DNA of 64,000 nucleotides, taken from contig VWZX01004918.1 of assembly GCA_013399015.1 (NCBI GenBank), positions 1,321,369 to 1,385,368 on the forward strand, read 5' to 3'. The notes under the pieces are model-generated. The model saw only the letters and a list, made by a program, of their open reading frames with translations, did no database searches and had not been told where the DNA came from. Origin of the DNA: Galbula dea. Its lineage: Eukaryota; Chordata; Aves; Piciformes; Galbulidae. Below, piece after piece: positions 12,193-24,930 of the stretch (position 1 is the stretch's first letter; each line of letters starts with the position of its first letter). Made by a program: the position numbers and the translations under genes.

Positions 12193-14353
12193 TGAAAATC
12201 CTGACATGGATGGCACAAAGGGAAAGGTATTACCATCATTTGTCAAAAGAGGAAGAATTTGGATGACAGATTCAAAGATGACCACACCAAAGCATCTGGC
12301 AGAGCCACGCAACATGCCCACACAATCTGGGTCATCTGCCTCCACACCAGGATGTGCTTCCTTCTCCTTATTCAGCTACAAGTCACTCTTCACTTATGTA
12401 AAAAACTGCAGCAAACAGAAACATCAGTTCCTGAAACATCCCATGAATGCATTTCCATTATCTGGGAAGATAGCACTGTCACCTCTAAAGGATAATACAC
12501 GGAGCAAAAAGCGTATCTATATGATATGGAAAGGACCAGAGCCCCTGCTAAGTTAGAGATGACAGAGCTGCATAACATTACTGCTGAGTCTAGAAAACTC
12601 CTATTTATGCTGTTTCCCTACTGGCAACCAGGGATCCTAATGAATTATGGGGAAATAGGGTTGCTATCCTACAGGGAAGGGCTCCCAAGGTAGCAGAGAA
12701 AGAGGCAGTGCGCTGCAGTATTGTGCAAGAATGGTTGCTCACAGTTTAGTTAAATTTAGTCTTTTTCTGGTGGCTATCAAGAGACTTCACCAGTCATAAC
12801 AGAGATAGGATTATAACCCACAGGCATTGCAAAAAATGCATGGTAAGGAGTCAAAGGAGAGGATTAGGTCAAAATGATCTGAACCAAAATCTAGTGATAT
12901 GGAAGAGAGAAAAAAAAAAGAAGAAAAACATCCACAGCACATGCATCTTCAGACAGCAGGAAGGCAAGAGTCATGGAGGGGTAAGACCCAGCCACTAAAG
13001 CAGTAAGGAGACAATTAGCAGATGTAATGGTACACAAAGCAAGTGGCCCAACAGCAGAGAAACAGATGTAGAGCACAAACAGCTAGCATGTCTCCATCAC
13101 CATGCTTGTTACCTTTCCGCTGCAGGTTTCCATCTCACCTTCTGAGGCGAAAAAGATCATATGACCATTGCTCTTTCTTTGGCCATATAGGTAAATCTTG
13201 CTAGAGTTCACAGTGAAGTGGATGAAGAGATTTGACATGATCATTTGCATTGTTTGACTAGCACGAGTTGTAGACACCAGCTTGTTGGCCACAACAGTCA
13301 GCCAGCTACAGCCAGCATCTTTATCAGACCCAAAAGAGGATGTCTGCCTTCTCCCAACGCGGTCTTAATTGCTTACAAGCTTTGTGGACCCTCCATCCTG
13401 AGAAAGAGTCTGAGAAAGTTCACACACAAAAGCAAGTCCTACTCACAGGACTTCAGACAACACAATCCCAGGCCTCTTCTTGAGGGCTGAAGCTGATTTG
13501 GTTTGTACTTCTTTTCCTAATTCATGGACAAAATATAAGAGCATGCCAACAGGGAGTCAACTGATGATTTGCTGGGTCATATTCTGCTCACAGAAGTATG
13601 AAAATAGATTTGTGCATTTGTTTAACTGGCATTTTCATTAGTGTAACTGAGTGAAGAAATTGTCCAGTCAACTCTGATCTGACTCTCATGCTATGAGACT
13701 TCAAAGCACACAAAATATCATCTTAAACCAGTCAATTTTCTGCACTCAACAGCACTGTAAAGTAAGAACCTAAAGATCTGTTTTACAGTCAGAATTTTAT
13801 CCTTTTTACATGCCATGAAACCATTTATTTAGAGAAAAAAAAACAACAGATTTACAAGTGTAGGTTAAAGTCAGACACCCAGAAACCTTCTTTTCCCCCC
13901 ACATGCCATGCTGCACAGGGGCAGGAGGGTATGCACGATCCAGGTTGTCCCTGAGTTGCTCCCAGGATGCACTGGCTGAGCCTAGAATGCTGCCACAGAG
14001 CTGCAGTGACTCCAAATTTCAGAGAAACCCTATTAAAACCCCCCAAAAAGGATATAACACAGATGAATCAGTTACTCTAGGGACTCAATGAGCCTCCAGA
14101 CAACAGCATAAGAACAAATACTTTATCAGATGCCTCTCTATCCTATCAAACACTAACTGCTTGTCTTGCTTTCCACGCCTTTTGCTCCCTATGCCAAGGT
14201 TATTTATCTGCTATCTCTTTTAGGTTACTGACCAACAAGCTCTGCATCCTTACAAGTCAGGGACACCACCTCTTAGCACTGTGACTACACTTCCATGCTT
14301 TCTCCAGCAGATACCTTCACTTAAAGGGAGAGTTTCCGATGCATCTCCAGGAG
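12193..14353. other. Intergenic, no gene recognised
   Basis: No exon-like sequence with flanking splice sites, no domain and no clear repeat. The frames of 60-116 codons here look like chance. Confidence 0.55.
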
Positions 14354-14392
14354 TCACAGAATGTTAGGGGTTGGAAGGGACTCCAACCACAT
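14354..14392 (-). mobile_element. CR1 3'-tail stub (antisense)
   Basis: About 40 bp, 'tcacagaatgttaggggt' followed by 'tggaagggact', matches only the extreme 3' terminus of CR1. It is an extremely truncated insertion or a deletion remnant. Confidence 0.65.
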
Positions 14393-15327
14393 GGTCCTCC
14401 TCAAAAAACCCATCCCAAAACTTTGCCACAAGGCCTGCAGAACTAAACAAAAGAAAGTCACAGCTATGTTTAAGCTGCTGGTGAAGCAAGGTCCTTGATG
14501 TCCCTGCACACAGGAAGTGACCCACAAATGAATCCTCTGTCCATTGCTTCTCCCCATTAGTTGTCATCCACACTTCCAAGAGGTCACAGAGATCTGTTTG
14601 TACAGCACTTGGGTACACCAAGTCCATGGGCCATACTGACTGTTCCCAGGCACAAGTGTAAGGTAGATTAAAAAGAAATCATTAACACATCAAAGGGAAG
14701 TTAAAAAGAAGCAGCTTTTCACTTGCTTTTCAGCAGACAAGAGGGAACTTGTGCTTTCCCCACACTTCTTAACTTTTACTTGGACAATTAACACTCCTTG
14801 ATTTCACTTTATCATCATGGGGCATTTTCCTATTTGAAATTGTTTATTGACCTGAACCAATTTTCTTTTTTTTTTACTATGTATTTACATTTAATCATCT
14901 AGCAAGCCTGATTATCTAGAGTACCAACAATCATCAACACATTACTAACATCATTTTAGTTTTAAGCTGTATGACTAAATATTGCAAATTAATTTTAAGT
15001 TAATCAGTTTCATTAGCTATGCAAATATTTCTTTGGCTTAAAGCATCAAATCAGATTTAATTTGCTAAGACAATATTCATCAGGAGTGCATGGAATTCAT
15101 TCTTGCTTTCCATCAATTAGGCCATATTAACACTGTTGGGTCTCTATGCAAAAATAATTTAAAAAACCAAAATTAAAGAGACAACTGTTAAACTTGTGTC
15201 TTCATTTGTAACTTTCATATTATGACAAGATCTGAAGAGAAAAGAAGTTAATCAAGTCAGTCAAGGAGACACAAGAAACCACAACTTCCCCCATGACAGA
15301 ATTTGAAATGGATTTAGATCTAGATAC
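14393..15327. other. Intergenic; AT-rich block with octamer motif
   Basis: No gene. Between about 14860 and 15140 the DNA is AT-rich but not simple-sequence. It carries an octamer ATGCAAAT near 15018 and several TAATTT/ATTAAT homeodomain-type cores. It is a candidate conserved non-coding element. Confidence 0.45.
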
Positions 15328-15650
15328 ATAGAATCATTGAGTATCCTGAGTTGGAAGGGACCCACAAGGATCATCAAGTCCACCTCCTGTCTATGCACAG
15401 GACAACCCCAAAGTCACACCATGTGTCTAAGACCATTGTCCAGATTCTTTCTGAATTTTTCCCTGAGAGTTGGTGCCATGACTGCATCCCTGGGGAGCCT
15501 GTTCCAGTGCTACAGCACTCTCTGGGTGAAGAACCTTTTCCTCATGTCTAACCTGAACCTCCCCTGGCACAGTTTCATGACATTCCCCTGGCTCCTGTCT
15601 CTGGTCACCAGGGAGAAGAGATCAGCTCCTGCCCCTCTTTCACTCTTGGT
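15328..15650 (-). mobile_element. CR1 LINE fragment, distinct subfamily (antisense)
   Basis: Plus strand starts 'catagaatcattgagtatc' and includes 'gagttggaagggaccc', 'ctgttccagtgct' and 'cccctggcacagtttcat'. The tail and internal sequence differ from the 6129-type copies, so this is another CR1 subfamily. Confidence 0.88.
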
Positions 15651-18600
15651 GAGGAAAACATCGTAAATGTTGTCTCACAAGAGCACTGTGTGGAGTTTTT
15701 TTGACTGCAAGAGTAGTAACACTGCCTCATAGTGTATAAATATGATATCACTTGTGCCTTAACTCCAAAATGTTTCAGTTGAAAGGGTGAAGTAAACTCA
15801 CTTCAGAGAGCTGAGGATGCTAAGGTGCTGAATTGTTGCTTACAAGATATGCAGATGCACAGAGAGAAGAGTTAGCAAGAAATTACTACTGTAAACAAAT
15901 GTGAAGAGCTGGTTGCTTGTTTAATCTTATTTGGGCTCATGTTTCCCTTAGATGTTTTGCCTGTGCTAAAAAAAAACAAATATCAATGTCAGAGTAGGGG
16001 TTTAAGAGCCTACTGGGCAGGAAACTATTAGAGATTATCCAAACACCAGGTTCTTAATCCAAAAAGCAGAGTGGGAAGTTGAGTACATGAGAAGCAGCTG
16101 AATCAATGGGCTACTCTGAAGAACTGAATGAACTGCAGCAGATTCATATACCAACTTCAGCAAGTATTTACTTCTTTAGCAGACCTTTGCAATACAGGAG
16201 CTACTACTCCATGCATCCACAGGCACAAAGGTAGCTGTTCCTACATCATTCATCCCCAGAACTCAATGGCATTAATGCATACAACTAACTTCAGCCCCAT
16301 GAGCACACTCAACTTGCTTTTCATGTGATTGCTCACAGTCATGCAATTTCACTAACTTGAAAATGTTCTGGACATCAGGGATGAATAAAAAAGGCAATCA
16401 CTTCTTGTTGTTACAGTACTCCTCTCCTAGCAAATACATAAATAGTTTTGAATTGAAATCTCTCCTCTCCTTTAGTTTTTCTTCATCACAAATTAAATAT
16501 CAGCATTTATTGACATTCTGAGTCCCTTCCTTACCTCAGCAGAATACAAACATGTGCAAAGGGCTTGTGGATACAGAAGGAGTATCAAATGCTTTCTCCT
16601 TCTTGTAGGATTCAGTCAAACTATTATTAATTTAATAAAAATCAAAGCAACAAAGCTTTTTTTTTTTTAGTATCTGAGTTACTCATCTAAGCAACACACA
16701 ACACAAAAATAATAAGGAAAGGTGTGAAAAGAGACTCTCTTGACCTCTACTTTTCTCACAAAAGGTGCACTGAATGCATTTCATGTGTGGGCTCCAGCAA
16801 TTACATATGAACTCTCAAGCAGTGCACCCTGTTTCTATTTATTTTAGCCCAAAGCAGCCCAAGTATAGGCTTAAAGCAACCAGCATCCCACACTGACGTC
16901 ACCTGACCCCATATCCAGAAGCCACATCAAGTGCCCTCACAACAGCAAAGAAAGATTAGGATCCTGTGGCCAGCCTGTCCTTAGGAAAGGTCACAATACA
17001 CCTGAGAAAGTGAGGAGGAAAATAGGGAACCTCTATTAAATGTCTTTCTGATATTTCCCTCATCTATATTCTTCTGCTTCATTTTTTATGTGGACAACAT
17101 CCTCCTCTCTGGCCACCACATGGAGAGTCCAGCACTTATTCTGAGACAAAGGAACAAGGAGTAGACAGGATTGTTGAGCTAAAGGGCACTTGCTGTGTGA
17201 TGTGAGCATGCAGCAAGCTCTGGCTAGCTAAGTCAGAGCTCCTTCCAGTTCTCCTCCACACCTACACGTGCTTCACCTGTGCATGGGTGAGCCAGCAAGA
17301 GACATGGGTGGACTGCATCAGACCTACAGCTGGTGCTGCTCTGGCTTCTTGGTCTTGCATGTGAAGGTAGAGGAAGGTAGGTGAGCACAGACAGGAAAAC
17401 AGCATTGAAAGGAATAAGAAAGGAGGCTGTGCAGGGGCTGGAAATAGTGAAGAAAAAGCCATCTCTGGATGCCAGGGATGTGGGGTGGCTAGACAGCTCA
17501 GAGGAGGCCAAGGGACATGATCTGGATCACATCAGATAAGGTGCATCTGGGCAGTTGCACATGGGAGAAGAGACACCAAGAAGGGCAAAGGGACACCCTA
17601 AATTAACATATAAGAGTAGACAACAAGTTCCAATCCAAACAAATAAATAAATAAATAACCACAAATGCTGCACCCAGATGTCACCTGTGGCCCTTCCCCA
17701 CTTCATGGGGCTTTGGTGAGCTACAACCCAAGCATTTACTTTGGTTTGGTTTTGGCTGGCATTCAAAGAAGACTCTTGCCCTGATGAGCCTGAAAAGAAG
17801 CTTCCTTTCATCCACAGCAGGCTAAACTTAGTGGAAGAACAACTAAGAGTGTAGCCTGATGAGAAAATAAGTAAAGCATCTTCAGCATCTGCTGTAGCTG
17901 GGAGCAGTGTGGTGACTCCCACATCCCAAGAACCATCTGGCCCAGGCCTCACCACCACCTTATTTTATTAATCTCCTTATTAGTGCTTATTCAAGCACTA
18001 ATATCAAGCAGTTGGCCCTGGCTTTCTAAGAGGCATCTAGTAAATACACATATTTTGGGAATGTGTACCTATGCCAGCAAAGAGCAAATTAAGGAGCTGT
18101 TACCATATCAGTCTATGGCTATAGCAAGCTTGGACCAGGAAATGTTTGGCTATTGCCCTTTATGGGGTCGAGAATCAAAACCCTCCAGATGCACCATGCA
18201 GCACCTACCTGGCACAGCATGTCCCTGCTAATTAGGGGAGCCAATTATGTGAGGGTCATCCACAGAATGAATCCCTGGAGCAAGTGGTAAAGCTCTCATT
18301 CGGCACTAACCCAGAGGAAGGAGAGAAGGTCCATACCAGAAGTCCTGACTTCCAAGTGTGCCAACTAAGAAACTAAAAGAAACTGTGAAGCCAGCTGGAG
18401 AATAGAATGCAGGGATTTAAGTGGAAGGGGTTTTTTTAATCCTTAAATGAAGAAATACCTGGAATTCTCCTTTCAGCAACACAAAAAGAAAAGCTTCGCA
18501 GCAAACTGGTTCAGAAATAACTGGCAGAACACACATCTTGCAAAGATGTTAGCAAGAATAAAAACAAGAATGGCAATGACACCACATCAGCAAAAACTCC

Positions 18601-21404
18601 TCAGATAATCTGAATCAGAAAGTATAGAGAAAAAAAGAAGAGCAGGCAAAAAAATTTAGCAGCCTAAACCACAGAAGAAAAATTACCTCTTACCTTCCCT
18701 TCTGCAAGGCAGCAGCTTACAGCTACTCAGGCTTCAGCCAAGAGCTGCACCACTCATCTGGAAGGTGAGAAGCATAAATCCAAGAACATAAGCTTTCATG
18801 CTTCAGAGCATGAAAGGGACTGAACCCAGGTTCTTTTCCCCTTACAGGCAGCAACATTTCTTCCTCCTGTGGAAACTCTTTTAAAGACAAGAGGGAGCTT
18901 GCAAGAGTTTCTTCCTCATTAATAGTAGATGTAAGGATTTACAACTCTAAATGCTGAATGGATGCAGCGGTTTGCCTCCAGGAGCTCTGCTCTAGTGTCA
19001 GCTGGGCTTCATATTGGTGCCTCTGCCTAGAACTCCCTTGCTTGCTCTGGATAACTATTTATACAGTTTGCATAATTTGGGATCTCTATTTTGAAGGTGT
19101 TTAATTCCTTCCACAAGCTTTACAAGAAGCTTACAGAGCAAACTTGGAGATGAATGCTGCTGCAGTGGCCAGATAGGTAAAAGCCTGGCAGAGAAGATTG
19201 GTATCAGCTGCAGCTCTTCAACCTCAGCTTATTCTATCAGCTTTAGCTAAAACCAACCACAGCTGAACTCAAGTAAGACATGGAAGAATTGGGGTCAGTA
19301 ACCTCCTGGGCCTGTTCCTAAGCATTACACTACATCTGTAGCCACACCAGGAAAAATAAATAAATAAAAAGGAATAGCAGGTTAATCACAAATAGACTGA
19401 AATTGTCATTTAGAACTTGATTCCCATCTCACTTCATCTTGGGGTAAATCAAAATGTCTTTCATTTTTGCTTTTCTTTCTGCCAGTGATCACTAAAAGGT
19501 TTTACAAACTAATCTTTCCTTAAGGCTCCTAGGCACTGTCTATTTCAGGATGGTTGAAAATATTCATCTTCCTGGATTTTTGGCCTCACAATGCAACACA
19601 CACACACATCTCCTCCAAAAACATAATGTCTGCTCCAGCTCATTACCTATACAGCTGACAAACTCCATTAATTTGATGTTGAGATGAAGGGGGGGAAAGA
19701 TAGCTGTATACTTTGAAAGTCATGTAAGGACAAGCAGCAAACATTCCTCCATGCTTTATCAGTATTAAGGCATTTTCTGAGTGATGGCCAATTACACAAT
19801 GTCCTGCACCCTTGCAGAGAAGCACCCTTGGAAATATTGACCTTAAAATAATGTAACCTTACTGGATGCCAGTGGAAGAGGTAAGAAAATGAACAAGCTG
19901 AGGATGGCTAACACTATTCCTTTTGGAAGGAATGGGCACTAAGATTTTGAATTATTTTCCCCTTATTAGTCTCTATATATTTGTCTAATTCAAGAACCTC
20001 TACTGTAATGAGGTCCCAGAAAAAAACAACTGCATGAACTGCTTTGCAATCCACTCTGTAATGTTTTAGTATGTAGTATTTTTTTAATCAGCATAGTATG
20101 GGCACTTCTGATTTTTTATCAACAGATTATGAGCTATCCTTTTTATATCATGAACTTGTACTAGCTATTAAGCTAACAGTTAATTATGGAAACTCCTGCA
20201 GTCCTTTCAGACTCTCTCCTACCCATCTCTGCATCACCAAAATCACCCGAGCTGGCCTGAATTCTGTACTGAGTGAAACTCAATGTAATTGCAGCCCTTT
20301 TGAACCTGAAAGTCCATGAAATACTTGAACCAAAATCTCAGGATCTAGGCAGCATGCCATTATTTTTTTCAGGCAGTTTTCAAATATCATGGGAATAACA
20401 ACATGTAGAAAACAGAGGGGAATTTTACCAATCTGGCCACATCTAGTGTTAGAATCAAAATACCCATTCTAACTAGGACCAATAAAAAGAGAACAAATGT
20501 GCCATAGATTTTTTTTTCCCCAGAGTGAAATGGCAAAGCAGAGAGTCAGAAGAGCATCTACATAGATAAAATAAACAAGGTCAGGTGCAGAACTGCTTCT
20601 TACCTTATGAACTTCTGAAGTCACATTTTGATCTCATTTGCAGTGCTGTTAATCCAGAGTTCAATCAAATTCAAATTTATGCTGTTATAAAAGAGAGTGG
20701 AATTTGGCTCTTAAATCACAGCAGCTAGGCACAACAGATTTTGTTTGCCTTGGAGTGTTGTTAAGCTTCTGATAAAGAGACAGCTTTTATGTCATTAATA
20801 ATCCCTTCTCCCTCAACCCAATGAGGTAAGTATCAAGCAAGCCCTCAGAAGTGCAGGGCTTCCTTCATTTCTCAGGATGGCTTTAATAGATTTTAAAATA
20901 TTTTCTAAATCAATGCATAATACATGCTCAAAGTGACACAGGGAACAGGCTCAGACTTGAGTGCAGATGGCTGTGCCACCCTCTTTTGACACTTTGAGGC
21001 AGCAGACAAAAGATAAATAAGAAGGTGAAAGAAAGTCTTTGGAAGAGGGACTGAAAAACTTCCCTCTACTTATTAGATCTATGCTCCAACTGACACATTA
21101 CTAGCTCAAAGAGCATGGGTTTTGCCATCATGAAGCTTACAATTTATTCTACTTCAAACCTAACCCAGCCTCTAGGCTTTTGCTGTATAATTTTTACATA
21201 AAATCACAACCTGCCTTTTCAGCTCAGCACCCCTTCAAGGCACTCAGGTGTTCTGGCAAACAAGGAGCCCCACTAGCTTTATTTAGCACTTGCTCACTTA
21301 GTCTCTTGCTAAGTAAGACTTAAGAGATGCATCAGTCAGAGAACTAATACTATGGCCCCAGTTTATGGCCATTGCCTCATGCTCTATTGCTTGGTGCCAT
21401 CAAG
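15651..21404. other. Intergenic, 5.7 kb, no gene recognised
   Basis: Contains (AAAT)n at 17638-17657, T-rich and CA-rich short runs (near 16665 and 19597), and no supportable exon. The 143-codon minus frame at 17527-17958 has no recognisable domain and ordinary non-coding composition. Confidence 0.55.
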
Positions 21405-21880
21405 AAGAGCCTGGCTCCATCCTCTTGACACCCTCCCTTCAGATTCTTACAGACATTGACAAGGTCACCTCTCAGTCTCCTCTCCTCCAGGCTAAACAAG
21501 CCCAGCTCCCTCATCCTTTCCTCATAAGAGAGGTGCTTCAGCCCCCAAATCATCTTTGTAGCTCTCTGTTGGACTCACTCCAGGAGCTCCATGTCTCTCT
21601 TGTCCAGAACTGAACACAGTTCTCCAGGTGGGGCCTCACCAGGGCTTAGGAGAGAAGCAGGATCACCTCCCTCCACCTGCTAGCAATGCTTTTGCCAATG
21701 CAGCCCAGGATACCCTTGTGCCCTTCTTGGCTACAACAGCACATTGTCAGCCCATGGACAACACATCATCCATCAGGACTCCCAGATCCTTCTCTGCAGA
21801 GCTACTTTCCAGCAGGTTAGCCCATAAAGGCATGTGCAGTAACCATATGGCATCATATTCCTGAAGAACTGACAGCTCCA
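21405..21880 (-). mobile_element. CR1 LINE internal fragment (antisense)
   Basis: Antisense of the ORF2 region upstream of the usual 3' fragments: 'ctcctccaggctaaacaag', 'cagaactgaacacagttc', 'ccaggtggggcctcaccag' and 'actcccagatccttctctg'. The CR1 3' tail is missing, so this copy has lost its end by deletion or is internally broken. Confidence 0.85.
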
Positions 21881-24348
21881 GCACTATATTGCAAGCATAG
21901 ACAGGTCTACCCTCTTTTCCAAGAACTTATGGAGGACCCACACACTTCCTTCTCTCTCAGTATCCTTCCTCCAGGCTTTCCTGGAAGTAGATCACAAGTT
22001 TATATGCTCTGGCCAAAGCCCTTCCCAAATATTTGGGTTTTTGTCATGAGCTGCCACAGATCATAGCTCAAACTGCCAAACAAACTGGGGAAAGAGAATC
22101 AATAATTAAGTAATTGGCTAAATAACAGAGACCTGCTTTCTGTAAACAAACTCTCCTATTAATCAGCTCTTAGGAGGTTGGATGTGGGCCCAAGTCAGTT
22201 ACCACTTACTGTTATGTGTGACTACAGTGACATTTTTATTTAGTAATCTCTTTACAAATGCACTTCTTTTTGAGTTCAGGGCCTGGTTAAGGCAAAAAGC
22301 AGTGAAAGGTTAAAAATGGCATAAAAAAATGAAGTAATAGAAAGCAGTAGAAGGTTTGTGTTAAATTTGAAGCAGTATTTGACTAAGTATTTGACTTAAG
22401 AGCTCAATTGTGGTTAGCTCTAACTCAACTGTAATGACCACAGCTCAGCATGTTGAGCAGTATATTAGCAGGGCTACAACAACTATTCTGGCACGTTTTG
22501 CACAAGGCAAAGTTAATCTATAGCATAGAAAGTAAGGAGACATTTTAGGTTTAGTTCAGTGAACAGTACACAAAAGGGTACTTCAGCTTTCCAATGCTAC
22601 AGTGAAAAACAAAGAAACAAAAACGACACCAAGAAAAAAACCACAAAGACAAAACAAAACACAAAGAAAGATGCAGTTCATTTGTTTCATATGGTAATTC
22701 AGTGATCAATGAGAAGCACCTTAGAGCTGAGCACAAACTCATACCATGTCATTCTCTTGCTTGTTGCCTCCACACCCTTCTTGGTGTGTCACTTACCTTT
22801 AGGCTGAAGGATGCACTCAGGAACAATGGGGTATGAATGACCATTGCATCATTTTAAGTCTGTCTGCATGAAGGAGTCTGAAGCCACGAAAGCATAATTC
22901 ATCATGACAGATGTATGCAGCATCAGACATCTCTAGCAGAGTTTGGGTGGAAGAAATACTGAAGCATCTGTGGGCTGCTCAGCTCTTCAGGCAGAAAGCA
23001 GAATCCATGGCAGTGTACATGCCCACTGTTATCTTCTGAAAACTAGAAAAGCATATGTTATAGCAGATGCTGCACTATGATTTTCCCCCCTTGGACTCAG
23101 TTAAGGGCACTCAGCTAATTGTAACGCTGTAATTAGCTGTGTTCTGTATCTCACAAGCCGTTTTTTCTACAGGAGTATTCCACTGGCACTGCTTCTCTGA
23201 GGAACTGTAACAAGGCATGTTAAGGTTAACAAATGGAGGAAGAGAGGGAGAGGTAGTAAATTAGAATAACTGGCTTAAACTGGGTCTACAGTGACTGCCA
23301 GCTCTGGGTTTTTCCCAAGCAAAGTGCACTAACAGGTTGCAGCCCTGCTGTTAGACGTCAGAGTGAGAAACCTTGTAGCAGCTCCTCAGAGCCAGATCTC
23401 TCAGTCCTTGCTCCATCAACCCCACACTTCAGATCAGCAGGAGATCTGATGGAGGATCTGAAGGACTGCAAGCTTTTCCTGTTTACATTTTTTCTCCTGT
23501 GCAGGACAAACCTACAACAACCTACAGCTGCAGCCCCAGGGGCTGTTATCACTCCTGCAATTCCTGCGTGCAGAGGGTTCACGTACGCTTCTGCACGGTG
23601 GCCTTGAGGCAGGGATTCAGGAAAACTCTCCAACATGTGTAAAGCAATCCCTCAGTATGCCAGAGCTGGAGCAGAAGAATAACATCAAGCATATCTTTAA
23701 TTCCCTGTGACTTACTTTAACCCATCAGAGTTAAGCTCCCACTTAAGTACTACCAGAATAAAGATGGTTCCCTGAACTGTAAAATATATCTAGTGCCATT
23801 CATTCTGATTATATAGCCATAGATAAATGTAGCTGTAAAACTGTTTTTCTCTGTAGTTGCAGTCATATAAGGTTCCTCCATACATGAACTGCTGTTACTC
23901 CTGCATCTGTGAATTTAGCTTAACACCATGTGCAAATATATGCCTATACTTATGCATAATTACTGTTTGGATAGATAGTAACTCAAAACCAGATGTGCAA
24001 GACTTCCAAATGACTCTCTCTTTCTAGCAGAAATAAAGAGGTTTGCTTAAATTCAGATTTAGGTATGTTAAAAATAAAAGTGTACCATTGCAGTTTAGAA
24101 CTTTAGAACAGCTCTGCTGAGTTAATGGGCTGAATGCAGATCGGTGGGCTGAATGCAATTAAGGGTGTATGATTCTATGATTCTTAAATGTCTTTTACAG
24201 TTGATCACAAGAGATATACTCTGTACACACATGAGCATAAAGATGCATAAATACCAAACTGATTTACAATTACATAGCTAATTGCAATGTTCTCATGTCC
24301 TCTGACAAACTCCTTGGAAGAGGGAAAGGAAGACTCAGAGATCTCATA
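21881..24348. other. Intergenic; CR1-like tail motif near 24168
   Basis: No gene. Near 24129-24160 the phrase 'gggctgaatgca' occurs twice 19 bp apart. It is followed by 'atgattctatgattct' (about 24168-24184), the octamer-type tail typical of CR1 3' ends, so a CR1 stub may end there. Confidence 0.45.
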
Positions 24349-24930
24349 TCACAGAATCATTAAGATTGGAAGAGACCTCTAACATCATCAAGTCCAATCA
24401 TCAACCTACCATCACCATGCCACTAAAACATGTCCCTCAGCATCACATCTCCGTAGCTTCTAAACACCTCCAGGGACAGTGACCCCACTACTGCCCCGAG
24501 CAGCCTGTGCCAATGTCTAACAACTTTTCCTGGGAAAATTTTCCTCCAATCTAAACCACCCCTGGTGAAATTTGAGGCCATTTTCTCTTGTCCTCTCTCT
24601 GATAACCTGGGAGATGAGACCAACTCCCATCTTGCTCCATCTTCCTTTCAGGTAGCTGAAGGGAGAGATAAGGTCTCCCCTGAGTCTCCTCTTCCTCAGA
24701 CTAAACAACCCCAGTGCCTGCAGATGATCCTCATAAGACTTATTCTCCAGACCCCTCACCAGCCCTGTTGCCCTTCTCTGGACACACTCCAATGCCTCTA
24801 TGTCTTTCTTGTAGTGAGAGGTCCAAAACTGAACACAGTACTCAGTGCTGAGTAGCGGGGAACAATCACTTCTCTGGTCCTACTGACCACATCATTTCTG
24901 GTACAGGCCAGGATGCTGTTGACCACCTTG
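24349..24930 (-). mobile_element. CR1 LINE fragment, about 580 bp (antisense)
   Basis: It begins with the tail ('tcacagaatcattaagatt') and runs back through the RHWHRLLGAVV-coding part of ORF2 to 'ccaggatgctgttgacc'. On the minus strand two overlapping frames show the CR1 ORF2 C-terminus broken by indels. It is the longest CR1 copy in the window and of the same family as the 6129 copy. Confidence 0.9.

Noticed and set aside
17527..17958. 143-codon minus-strand frame in the 5' intergenic region
   Set aside because: No domain and no codon or splice support; it contains simple AAAT repeat sequence.
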